The notes under the pieces were generated by a model that saw only the letters and a list, made by a program, of their open reading frames with translations, was not told the DNA's origin and ran no database searches. From contig VHBP01000016.1 in NCBI GenBank assembly GCA_016871915.1, positions 1-43,829 of the forward strand: 43,829 nt of DNA, given 5' to 3'. The DNA is from Gemmatimonadota bacterium (GTDB lineage Bacteria; Gemmatimonadota; Gemmatimonadetes; Gemmatimonadales; Gemmatimonadaceae). Both the position numbers and the translations under genes were made by a program. Shown in pieces: positions 17,100-24,287 of this stretch. The stretch's first letter is position 1. Each line of letters begins with the position of its first letter.

Positions 17100-17917
17100 A
17101 GCCCGGTCGGTGCGTCGATGAAGGTCCAGGGAAGTCCGAACCGCTCCTGCAGATGGGCCGCGACCGCGCGTACGCCAAGGGTCTCGGTGGCGTAGTGGCC
17201 GGCGTAGATGATGACGAGGCCGCGTTCTGCCGCCTCCACCGCGCTCCAGTGTGGCCCCTCTCCGACGATGAGCGTATCGATGCCGGCGGCATACGCCTCT
17301 TGGAGCGTCGAGACCTGCGCGCCAGCCCCGGAGCAGATCGCCCAGCGACGAGTGCGATGCCCAGCGGGGATCGTGGAGACCACCGTGTGATGTCCCCATG
17401 GAATGGCCCATTCGCGTACCCGCTCGGCGAGCGCCGACGTCTCCAGGTCCGCGGTTCCCTGCACCCCGCAGTGGATCTGCTGATACGCCGCGAAGCCAGC
17501 CGTCACGGTGAGATCCAACTTGCTCGCCAACAGGCGTGAGTTGCCAAAGGTCTCGTGCGCGTCGAGCGGGAGATGTGCCGAGTAGAGCGCTACATCGGCG
17601 TCGAGCAGAGCCCGGATCCGCGCGTAGTGCATCCCGACCAATGGTTGTAGGCCGCTCCAATAGAGTCCGTGGTGGACGAGGAGCAGCGTCGTGCCGTCGG
17701 CGATCGCGGCGTCGATGGTGCGCTGCGAGGCATCGACCGCGGCCGCGACGCGTGTGATCGGGCGCCGACACTGCACCTGGAGCCCATTGAGCGCCGGCGG
17801 ATAGTCCGGTGTGCTGGTGGTCGCGAGCAGGGTATCGAGGTGGGTGACGAGCGCGTCGAGAGGGACGCTCGCGAGAGGCGCGCTCGACATCGGGGTGCTG
17901 GGCGTCGATCCACTCAT
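17096..17917 (-). CDS. Nif3-like dinuclear metal centre protein (DUF34 family)
   Basis: A 273-residue protein of the NIF3/YbgI/YqfO family, which forms toroidal hexamers with a two-metal site. Metal-ligand motifs are visible: LLLVHHGLYWSG (residues about 78-89), YSAHLPLDAH (about 112-121), and near the C-terminus GEGPHWSAVEAAERG and YAGHYATETLG. It begins after a short Ser/Pro-rich N-terminal stretch (MSGSTPSTPMSSAPL). The family is often named GTP cyclohydrolase 1 type 2, but its true role is unsettled. It lies inside a nucleoside-type ABC import operon, overlapping bmpA (ATGA) and the ATPase (GTGA) by four bases each, which hints at a job in nucleoside or nucleotide metabolism. Confidence 0.9.
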   Translation of the reverse strand: MSGSTPSTPMSSAPLASVPLDALVTHLDTLLATTSTPDYPPALNGLQVQCRRPITRVAAAVDASQRTIDAAIADGTTLLLVHHGLYWSGLQPLVGMHYARIRALLDADVALYSAHLPLDAHETFGNSRLLASKLDLTVTAGFAAYQQIHCGVQGTADLETSALAERVREWAIPWGHHTVVSTIPAGHRTRRWAICSGAGAQVSTLQEAYAAGIDTLIVGEGPHWSAVEAAERGLVIIYAGHYATETLGVRAVAAHLQERFGLPWTFIDAPTGL

Positions 17918-18912
17918 CGCGGTGTCAACACGGGACGCGCACCTGCGGCGAACTCAGCGCGCACCGAATCCATCTTGGCGCGGACCTGCTCTGGGAGTGG
18001 TGGTGCGGTCGGGTTCGGGACCCACCGGACCACCTCGCTCGCCGTGGCGAAGCGAAGGGTCGGCCCCTGCACGGTGTTGGCTTGGCGCTGACGGGCAAGG
18101 AGAAGGAACGCGTGTGGGACGTCGACCAGGACCGAGCCTAAGGTCACCTCCGGGGCGAGCCCATTCTGGTCGGCATTCGACCCGATCACCCAAGCCCCCT
18201 TTGCCTGACGCACCGCCTGGAAGACACCGAGTCCGGCGGCATCGGCATTCTGATAGATGACATCCGCCTTCTGGCTCAGTTGGGCGAGTGTCTGTTCCTT
18301 CCCCGCGCTCGCATCGTCCCAGTTCCCGATATAGGCGGTGAGGAGTCTGATGTCGGGGCGCACGAGGCGGGCACCAGCGAGGAAGGCCTCAAACCCGAGC
18401 TTCACTGGGGGGAGCTCCGTCCCACCGATCACTCCGATCACCCCCGTCCGTGTCATGGCGGCAGCCGCCATCCCGGCGAGATAGGACGGTTCGTCGAAGG
18501 CGAAGGAGAGCGCGACGACGTTCGGCCCGGCACCTTCCCCGCCGGTGGTGGCGAAGAGCGTCTGTGGGAACTGCGGCCCTACCCGGCGCGCGGCATCTTG
18601 GAATTCGAAGCCGTGGCCGATCACGAGGTCGAACCCCTTCGCTCCGTACTGCCGGAAGTTCTCCTCGAACTCTGCCGGCGTCTTGGTCTGGATGTGGCTG
18701 ATGGATGCGCCAAGGGAGTCACGCATCCGTTCGAGCCCCTGATAGGCAGTGGCATTCCAGGCCTGATCCGAGATCGGCCCCGGGGTAAGGAGTGCCACCC
18801 GGAAGGCGCTGGCATCTGCGTTGGGGCGCTTCTCCCCGGAACAGGCCACGAGAGATAGGATGGCGATGTTGATAAAACCAAACACATACCAACTTGTCAG
18901 CCGTGAAGACAT
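17914..18912 (-). CDS. BmpA-family substrate-binding lipoprotein
   Basis: A 332-residue binding protein of the Bmp/Med (PnrA-like) family. It has a lipoprotein signal ending LSLVAC (cysteine about residue 24), then FRVALLTPGPISDQAWNATAYQGLERM, the family start, GFDLVIGHGFEFQDAARRVGPQFPQT, and VIYQNADAAGLGVFQAVRQ, all typical. It captures the substrate outside the membrane for the ATPase and permeases encoded downstream, probably a nucleoside. It is the first gene of the operon, with AAAGG about nine bases before the ATG, and its promoter must lie in the AT-rich island just upstream (18913-19034). Confidence 0.93.
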   Translation of the reverse strand: MSSRLTSWYVFGFINIAILSLVACSGEKRPNADASAFRVALLTPGPISDQAWNATAYQGLERMRDSLGASISHIQTKTPAEFEENFRQYGAKGFDLVIGHGFEFQDAARRVGPQFPQTLFATTGGEGAGPNVVALSFAFDEPSYLAGMAAAAMTRTGVIGVIGGTELPPVKLGFEAFLAGARLVRPDIRLLTAYIGNWDDASAGKEQTLAQLSQKADVIYQNADAAGLGVFQAVRQAKGAWVIGSNADQNGLAPEVTLGSVLVDVPHAFLLLARQRQANTVQGPTLRFATASEVVRWVPNPTAPPLPEQVRAKMDSVRAEFAAGARPVLTPR

Positions 18913-19034
18913 TGCTAAACCTTTATTTTACAATATTGTTAACGCACAAATAAAACAAATGAATACCAATAACTCTTTGTGGAAAGCTGTGGAACAATTG
19001 GATCTAGATGCCTGATGCTGTTTTCTCAATGTCT
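18913..19034. other. AT-rich island between bmpA and parB
   Basis: In a GC-rich window this 122-base gap is about two thirds A+T. It contains a 10-base palindrome ACAATATTGT, GTTAAC, and a long A/T run (18917-18980). It also has two TGTGGAA elements (18978-18996 area), the complement of TTCCACA, each a DnaA-box-like core with two mismatches. It must hold the bmpA promoter. The base composition, near parAB and mnmG, also fits a duplex-unwinding segment of an origin. No coding signal was seen in it. Confidence 0.5.
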
Positions 19035-19997
19035 TTATGGTGCATTGAGGTCGCCAAGTCCTGTTCCACCGAGGAGTTCCATCACGCGCTCGAAATCATC
19101 CCCCGAGTAAAAGGGGATGCGGATCTCACCCTTGGCGGCCCCGGACTGGGCGATCTTCACGTCGCTGCCGAAACGGCGACGTAGGGCGTCTTCGATCCGC
19201 TTCACTTCAGCGGACCGCGCGTCGGCCCCTGTCGTGGCACGCGTCTTCTTCGCGGGTGTGGCCTTGGTGGGATTCCCCTCGCGCACGCGACGCTCCACCT
19301 CACGTACGGAGAGGCCTTCGCTGACGATCTCGCGTGCGAGATCGGCCATCCGCGTCTCGCTCCCGGCGCCAAGGAGTGCGCGCGCATGCCCGATGGTGAT
19401 CTGACCCTCCCACACCAGCCGTCGTACCGAAGCGGGGAGGGCCAGCAGGCGCAACATGTTCGCGACCGTCGACCGATCCTTGCCCACGATCTCTGCGACT
19501 TCCTGTTGCGTGAGATCGAAATCAGAGATCAGCTGTTGGAAGCCTTCGGCCTCTTCGATCGGATTGAGATCGGCGCGTTGCAGGTTCTCGACCATCGCGA
19601 GCGAGAGGAGCGTCTTATCATCGACCTCACGCACGATCGCGGGGATCTCGCTCCAGCCGAGTCGTTGTGAGGCGCGGAAGCGTCGCTCACCGGCGATGAG
19701 TTCGAATCCGCCGGTGCGTGCGGGCCGCACGGTCACCGGTTGCAGGAGACCACTGACGCGGAGCGAGGCTTCGAGATCGGCGAGCTCCTCCTCTTTGAAT
19801 TCTTTGCGGGGCTGTAGCGGGTTCGGTCGGATCTTCGAGAGCGGGATCGTCCGAAAGGGGATCGAGGCGTCGGTGTTCGCGGTGACCTCGGTCGGCGCGG
19901 GCGCCGTTGCCATGGGGACAGGATCCTGGCGGACGGGGGCCTTGGCGAGAAGTGCTTCGAGACCACGGCCGAGTCGGCGGCCCTTGTCTGTAGTCAT
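19035..19997 (-). CDS. parB: Chromosome partitioning protein ParB
   Basis: A 320-residue ParB that binds parS, spreads on DNA using CTP and works with ParA in origin segregation. It starts MTTDKGRRLGRGLEALLAK, the ParA-interacting segment, and then has ILSKIRPNPLQPRKEF-like residues 53-67 (SKIRPNPLQPRKEF), the CTP-binding GERRFRASQRLGW (about 103-115), ENLQRADLNPIEEAEGFQQL, and the helix-turn-helix TQQEVAEIVGKDRSTVANMLRLL. The C-terminal dimerisation segment IPFYSGDDFERVMELL is present. It follows parA with a 30-base gap. The region between them is AT-richer than its surroundings. Confidence 0.97.
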   Translation of the reverse strand: MTTDKGRRLGRGLEALLAKAPVRQDPVPMATAPAPTEVTANTDASIPFRTIPLSKIRPNPLQPRKEFKEEELADLEASLRVSGLLQPVTVRPARTGGFELIAGERRFRASQRLGWSEIPAIVREVDDKTLLSLAMVENLQRADLNPIEEAEGFQQLISDFDLTQQEVAEIVGKDRSTVANMLRLLALPASVRRLVWEGQITIGHARALLGAGSETRMADLAREIVSEGLSVREVERRVREGNPTKATPAKKTRATTGADARSAEVKRIEDALRRRFGSDVKIAQSGAAKGEIRIPFYSGDDFERVMELLGGTGLGDLNAP

Positions 19998-20027
19998 GAT
20001 ATTTCTTTGTAAGTTGTTGCTGCTAAA

Positions 20028-20813
20028 TCACTTAGATAACTTCTTCGTGCGTTCTACCAACTCGCGGGCCACTTCCATGTACGATTGGGCGCCGATGGAG
20101 GCGACATCGTACAGAATGATCGGTTTCCCGAAGCTTGGGGCTTCGGCGAGGCGCACATTTCGAGGGATGACCGACTGGAAGACCTTGTTCCCGAAGTACT
20201 CGCGCGCGTCCGCGGCGACCTGGCGGGAGAGATTGAGCCGGGAGTCGTACATCGTGAGCACCACCCCATCGACCTCGAGGGAGGGGTTCACTCCCTGCTG
20301 GAGGATCGTGATCGTGCTGAGGAGCTGCGAGATCCCCTCGAGGGCGTAGTACTCGCACTGCAGGGGGATCACCACCGCGTCGGCGGCGGCAAGCATGTTC
20401 ACCGTGATCAGCCCGAGCGATGGGGGGCAATCGATCAGGATGTAGTCGTAGCGATCGCGGACGCGCTCGAGGCCTCGGCGCATCGCGCGCTCCCGGTCCT
20501 CCTCCCCCACGAGTTCCACCTCTGCCCCCGCGAGGTCAGGGGTGGCACGGAGGACGTCGAGATGCTGGAACTGCACCGATGGGACGATCGCCGTCTCGAT
20601 CCGGGCCGGATCCAGGAGAACGTCGTAGGTCGTCTCGCGGATCGCTTCCCGCTCGAGACCGATCCCGCTCGAGGCATTCCCCTGGGGGTCGCCATCGACC
20701 AGGAGGGTGCGTTGTTCGGCGGCCGCCAGAGAGGCAGCGAGATTCACGGCGGTCGTCGTCTTACCGACGCCGCCCTTCTGATTTGCGATTGCCAGGATAC
20801 GGGCCACGGACAC
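20028..20813 (-). CDS. parA: Chromosome partitioning ATPase ParA (Soj)
   Basis: A 261-residue ParA/MinD-type ATPase. The deviant Walker A KGGVGKTTTAVNLA with its signature lysine is at about residues 13-26, the A' motif is LLVDGDPQGNASSG, and Walker B is YILIDCPPSLGLI. The C-terminal segment SVIPRNVRLAEAPSFGKPI is characteristic of chromosomal Soj proteins. It moves the ParB-parS complex. The start is GTG (20811-20813), with a second GTG two codons later that is equally possible. A -10-like TATATT lies at 20842-20847 on the reverse strand, without a good -35. It is next to the parS cluster and transcribed away from it, in the order mnmG-parA-parB. Confidence 0.96.
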   Translation of the reverse strand: MSVARILAIANQKGGVGKTTTAVNLAASLAAAEQRTLLVDGDPQGNASSGIGLEREAIRETTYDVLLDPARIETAIVPSVQFQHLDVLRATPDLAGAEVELVGEEDRERAMRRGLERVRDRYDYILIDCPPSLGLITVNMLAAADAVVIPLQCEYYALEGISQLLSTITILQQGVNPSLEVDGVVLTMYDSRLNLSRQVAADAREYFGNKVFQSVIPRNVRLAEAPSFGKPIILYDVASIGAQSYMEVARELVERTKKLSK

Positions 20814-20877
20814 CTAAAACGGTCGGGGGGATGGAATGGCGAATATACCGCCCAATGCCCTCACATCCTAGACCGAG

Positions 20878-20893
20878 TGTTCCACGTGGAACC
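20878..20893. promoter_or_regulatory. parS site 1
   Basis: The sequence TGTTCCACGTGGAACC contains a perfect 14-base palindrome, GTTCCACGTGGAAC (20879-20892). It matches the parS consensus TGTTNCACGTGAAACA at all but two defined positions and keeps the CACGTG core. It is about 65 bases upstream of the parA start and should be the primary ParB-binding and loading site. Confidence 0.85.
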
Positions 20894-20904
20894 TTTGTGG
20901 CGGA

Positions 20905-20969
20905 AGGCTGGAGGCTGACGGCTGGAAGCTGGAAGGTTCTTGCCTCTAGCCTCCAGCTTTGAACCTTTC
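20905..20969. repeat. Heptad repeat locus C with hairpin
   Basis: Seven-base units GGCTGGA-GGCTGAC-GGCTGGA-AGCTGGA (20906-20933) are followed by inverted units. GCTGGAGGCT (20907-20916) is a perfect complement of AGCCTCCAGC (20948-20957), with a 31-base loop. It lies between parS sites 1 and 2, the only copy of the family not next to a stop codon. Confidence 0.65.
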
Positions 20970-21008
20970 TCCAGTGCCCGTGATGGCCACAGTCTGTATT
21001 GGGTGGAG

Positions 21009-21024
21009 AGTCTCACGTGGAACA
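21009..21024. promoter_or_regulatory. parS site 2
   Basis: AGTCTCACGTGGAACA matches the palindromic parS form TGTTTCACGTGRAACA at 14 of 16 positions, with one half-site intact and the CACGTG core present. It is 131 bases from site 1, in the same gap between parA and mnmG. Confidence 0.75.
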
Positions 21025-21036
21025 GGAGAAATTTTC

Positions 21037-21052
21037 TGTTTTACGTGTCACT
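21037..21052. promoter_or_regulatory. Possible degenerate parS site 3
   Basis: TGTTTTACGTGTCACT matches the consensus at 12 of 16 positions and keeps an intact left half (TGTTT) but has lost the CACGTG core (TACGTG). It lies 28 bases from site 2. It may be a weak site or the remnant of one. Confidence 0.35.
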
Positions 21053-21088
21053 ATAAACCCATTAAGGAGACATAAGAACATCATTTCA

Positions 21089-21126
21089 GGCTTTAAGGAT
21101 CCAACCTTCAGCCTTTGGCCTTCAGC
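21089..21126. repeat. Heptad repeat locus D at the mnmG stop
   Basis: On the reverse strand the mnmG stop is the start of AGCTGAA-GGCCAAA-GGCTGAA-GGTTGGA units. The following GGCTGAAGG and CCTTAAAGCC can form an imperfect hairpin around TTGGAT. It is a probable mnmG terminator; no T-tract. Confidence 0.6.
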
Positions 21127-23017
21127 TCCTTCCCACCCTCCCCAACTCCAACACCAGATTCTGCAGATCCGCCGGGCTCACCCCGGGGATACTCGCCGCC
21201 TGCGCCAACGTCGCCGGCCGCCGCGTCCCCAACTTCTGCCGCGCCTCCACACTCACCGTCAGCATCGACTCATACACCGCGTCCTCTGGGAGGGTGATAT
21301 CCCCCATCCGACGCAACCGGTCCGCCGCCGCCCGCTCCCGCGCGAAGTACCCCGCGTACTTCACCTCCAGATCCGCCGTTCGCACGGCCTCGGCGTCGAG
21401 AGACTCCCCCACACCCGCGGCACGCAGTAACTCGACGAGCGCCACCTTCTGCCGCTTCGCGATCTCGACGATCGGGACCGCATGGAGAAGCGCGCGCTCA
21501 CCCACCGACTCGAGCACCGGATCGGCCTGCGCGGGCGTGATGCTGGTCGTGCGCGCGAGGGTGAGCGCGGCCTGCTCATCGGCGAGGCGCCGCTCTGCGC
21601 AGGCGCGCTCCTCTGCGGTGAAGAGCCCCAAGCGCGCCGCTGTCGGATAGAGCCGCTGCACGGCGTTGTCCTGTCGCACCGTGAGTCGGAACTCGGAACG
21701 CGAGGTGAACAACCGATAGGGTTCATCGACCCCGCGCGTGACGAGATCGTCGATCAATACCCCGAGGTACGACCCCTCACGCCCCAAGATCACCGGCTCG
21801 AGGTCGAGCGCATGGGCGGCCGCATTGAGCCCCGCGACGACTCCCTGCCCCCCTGCCTCCTCGTACCCTGTGGTCCCGTTGATCTGCCCCGCGAGGAAGA
21901 GCCCCGCACAGGGGCGCGTCGCCAGCGTCGGATGCAGCTGCGTCGGCGGCACATAGTCGTACTCGATCGCATAGCCGGCCCGCGTCATCACCGCGCGCTC
22001 GAGCCCCGGGATCGACTGCAGGAGCGCCAGCTGTGCGTCGACCGGCAACGAGGTCGAGAGCCCATTCACATAGAGCTCGTGCGTGTCCAACCCCTCGGGC
22101 TCCAGATACAACTGATGCCGCTCCGCCTCGGCGAAGCGCACGATCTTGTCCTCGATGCTCGGGCAGTAGCGTGGGCCCCGCGCCCCGATGGCGCCGCCAT
22201 ACATCGCCGACTCATGGAGCCGCTCGCGCACGATCGCCTTGGCCGATTCCTCCACGTAGGTGATCCAGCACGACATCTGTTCGGGATGACGCGTCCCACG
22301 CGCGGTGCGACGCGGCTCGGGCCAGAAAGCCGACCAGGAGAAGTCGAAGGCCTCGATCTCGCTCTCTTGCGCTTCCAAGCGCGCGAGGTCGACCGAGCGG
22401 CCATCGATCCGTGGCGGGGTCCCCGTCTTGAAGCGCGCCGTCTCGAGCCCCAGCTCGGCGAACTGCTCTGCGAGCGTCTCGGTCGCCGCCTCGCCGGCGC
22501 GCCCGCCGCTCACGCTCATCGTGGTCCCCACATGGATGCGCCCGCGGAGGAAGGTCCCGGTGGTGATCACCACCGCGCGAGCGCCGAAGCGCCGCCCCTC
22601 GGTGGTGACGACCCCGGTGACGGCGCCATTCGCATCGAGCTCCAACCGCGCCGCTGTCCCCTGCAAGGTCACGAGATTCGGTTGCGCCTCGACCAACCGC
22701 CGCACCGCGCGCCGGTAGAGCCCGCGGTCGGCCTGTGCGCGCGGGGCCCAGACGGCAGGACCCTTCCCGCGGTTCAGCATCCGGAACTGAATCGTCGCCA
22801 GATCGGTCGCGCGCCCCATCACCCCACCCAGCGCATCGATTTCCCGGATCACCGTCCCCTTGGCGACCCCACCCATCGCGGGATTGCAGGAGAGCTGACC
22901 GATCGTCTCGAGCGAGGTCGTGAGCAGGGCCACGCGCGCGCCACGCCGAGCCGCTGCGGTGGCGGCTTCGGTCCCGGCGTGCCCGCCGCCGATCACGATC
23001 ACGTCGAACGTGGACAT
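21122..23017 (-). CDS. mnmG: tRNA uridine-5-carboxymethylaminomethyl modification enzyme MnmG (GidA)
   Basis: A 631-residue FAD enzyme that with MnmE installs the 5-carboxymethylaminomethyl group on U34 of certain tRNAs. The FAD-binding N-terminus is FDVIVIGGGHAGTEAATAAAR; conserved blocks include GQLSCNPAMGGVAKG, GRIHVGTTMSVSGGRAG, RFKTGTPPRIDGRSVDL, CWITYVEESAKAIV, GPRYCPSIEDKIVRF and RPCAGLFLAGQINGTTGYEEAGGQG. The catalytic Cys pair is kept (LSCNP and RYCPS). Length is normal. It is divergent from the acyl-CoA dehydrogenase gene with a 70-base gap. rsmG, its usual neighbour at origins, is not present between mnmG and parA. The stop codon is embedded in heptad repeat locus D. Confidence 0.97.
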   Translation of the reverse strand: MSTFDVIVIGGGHAGTEAATAAARRGARVALLTTSLETIGQLSCNPAMGGVAKGTVIREIDALGGVMGRATDLATIQFRMLNRGKGPAVWAPRAQADRGLYRRAVRRLVEAQPNLVTLQGTAARLELDANGAVTGVVTTEGRRFGARAVVITTGTFLRGRIHVGTTMSVSGGRAGEAATETLAEQFAELGLETARFKTGTPPRIDGRSVDLARLEAQESEIEAFDFSWSAFWPEPRRTARGTRHPEQMSCWITYVEESAKAIVRERLHESAMYGGAIGARGPRYCPSIEDKIVRFAEAERHQLYLEPEGLDTHELYVNGLSTSLPVDAQLALLQSIPGLERAVMTRAGYAIEYDYVPPTQLHPTLATRPCAGLFLAGQINGTTGYEEAGGQGVVAGLNAAAHALDLEPVILGREGSYLGVLIDDLVTRGVDEPYRLFTSRSEFRLTVRQDNAVQRLYPTAARLGLFTAEERACAERRLADEQAALTLARTTSITPAQADPVLESVGERALLHAVPIVEIAKRQKVALVELLRAAGVGESLDAEAVRTADLEVKYAGYFARERAAADRLRRMGDITLPEDAVYESMLTVSVEARQKLGTRRPATLAQAASIPGVSPADLQNLVLELGRVGRS

Positions 23018-23087
23018 CCCCGAAATGTATAGGTGACGCCTGAGTCGCTCGGTCGCCCGCCCCCTCCCTTCGCATTACGTTCACCGG

Positions 23088-24287
23088 ATGATGGTCGCCC
23101 CTCCACTCGACGCCATCCGCGCCTTCATCGCGCGGCACGCGATCCCACTCGAACCCGCCTTCCTCGGGCGCCCCTTCCGCGACCTCTTCCCCACCCTAGA
23201 GGGGCTCCGCGCCGAGGTACGTCGCCAAGGGCTCTGGGCGCCGCACCTCCCACGCGAACAGGGGGGGCTCGGCCTCTCGCTCCCAGCCTTCGCGGAGGTG
23301 AGCGCCGTGCTCGGCGAGTCGCCGATCGGGCACTACCTCTTCAACTGTCAGGCGCCGGATGTCGGGAATCAGGAGCTCCTCCTGTCCCATGGGACCCCGG
23401 CGCAGCGCGCCACCTGGCTCGACCCCCTCGTGCGCGGCGAGATCCGTAGCTGCTTCGCGATGACCGAGCCCGAGTTCGCCGGCTCGAACCCCGTCTGGAT
23501 GGAGACCCGTGCCGTCCGCAACGGCGATGCCTATGTGATCACCGGGCACAAGTGGTTCACCTCGTCGGCCGACGGCGCCGCCTTCACCATCGTGATGGCG
23601 GTGACCGATCCCGACGCCGCGCCGCATCGCCGCGCGAGTCAGATCATCGTGCCGATGGATGCGCCGGGGCTCACCCTCGTGCGGAACATCCCGGTGATGG
23701 GGGAGGCGGGGTCCGATTATGCGAGCCACGCCGAATTGCGCTTCGATAAGGTGCGCGTCCCCGTCACAAATCGGTTGGGCGATGAAGGGGAGGGGTTCGC
23801 GCTCGCGCAGGAGCGACTCGGGCCGGGACGGATCCATCACTGCATGCGGTGGATCGGGATCTGTGAGCGCGCCTTCACCTTGATGGTGCGCCGCGCGGCG
23901 ACGCGAGAGCTCGCACCAGGGGAGCCACTCGGGCGCCAGCAGGTGGTGCAACATTGGATCGCGGAGTCACGCGCGGAGATCGACGCGGCGCGGTTGCTCG
24001 TGCTCGACGTGGCGCATCGGATCGAACGCGAGGGCGCCTCGGCGGCGCGCGATGGGATTTCCCTCATCAAGTTCCATGTCGCGGGTGTGCTGCAGCGCGT
24101 GCTCGACCGCGCCATCCAGGTGCATGGCGCCCTCGGGATGACCGAGGAGACCCCGCTCGCGTACTGGTATCGTCACGAGCGCGGCGCGCGGATCTACGAC
24201 GGCCCTGACGAGGTGCACAAGAGCGCGGTCGCGAAGCGGATCCTCGCCGCGGCGGGGATGCCCGGGCGCGAGTCCAAGGCGCGATGA
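23088..24287 (+). CDS. Acyl-CoA dehydrogenase, ACAD10/11 (LvaC-like) type
   Basis: A 399-residue flavoprotein of the acyl-CoA dehydrogenase family. Visible features are CFAMTEPEFAGSNP (FAD and substrate contacts), ITGHKWFTSSADGA, and the C-terminal VHGALGMTEETPLAYWYRHERGARIYDGPDEVHKS. The DGPDEVH ending is typical of the ACAD10/11 subgroup. The stop overlaps the start of the phosphotransferase gene by four bases (ATGA). In known ACAD10/11 proteins and in the levulinate-pathway enzymes LvaA/LvaC, a kinase phosphorylates a 4-hydroxyacyl-CoA and the dehydrogenase-like partner eliminates phosphate. A similar reaction is inferred here. A second in-frame ATG follows the first. Confidence 0.88.
   Translation: MMVAPPLDAIRAFIARHAIPLEPAFLGRPFRDLFPTLEGLRAEVRRQGLWAPHLPREQGGLGLSLPAFAEVSAVLGESPIGHYLFNCQAPDVGNQELLLSHGTPAQRATWLDPLVRGEIRSCFAMTEPEFAGSNPVWMETRAVRNGDAYVITGHKWFTSSADGAAFTIVMAVTDPDAAPHRRASQIIVPMDAPGLTLVRNIPVMGEAGSDYASHAELRFDKVRVPVTNRLGDEGEGFALAQERLGPGRIHHCMRWIGICERAFTLMVRRAATRELAPGEPLGRQQVVQHWIAESRAEIDAARLLVLDVAHRIEREGASAARDGISLIKFHVAGVLQRVLDRAIQVHGALGMTEETPLAYWYRHERGARIYDGPDEVHKSAVAKRILAAAGMPGRESKAR

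Noticed and set aside
15507-17771. A 754-codon open frame containing the ABC ATPase
   Set aside because: The first 224 codons are the complement of the Nif3 gene; GTG 17099 with a GTGA overlap gives a normal family length.
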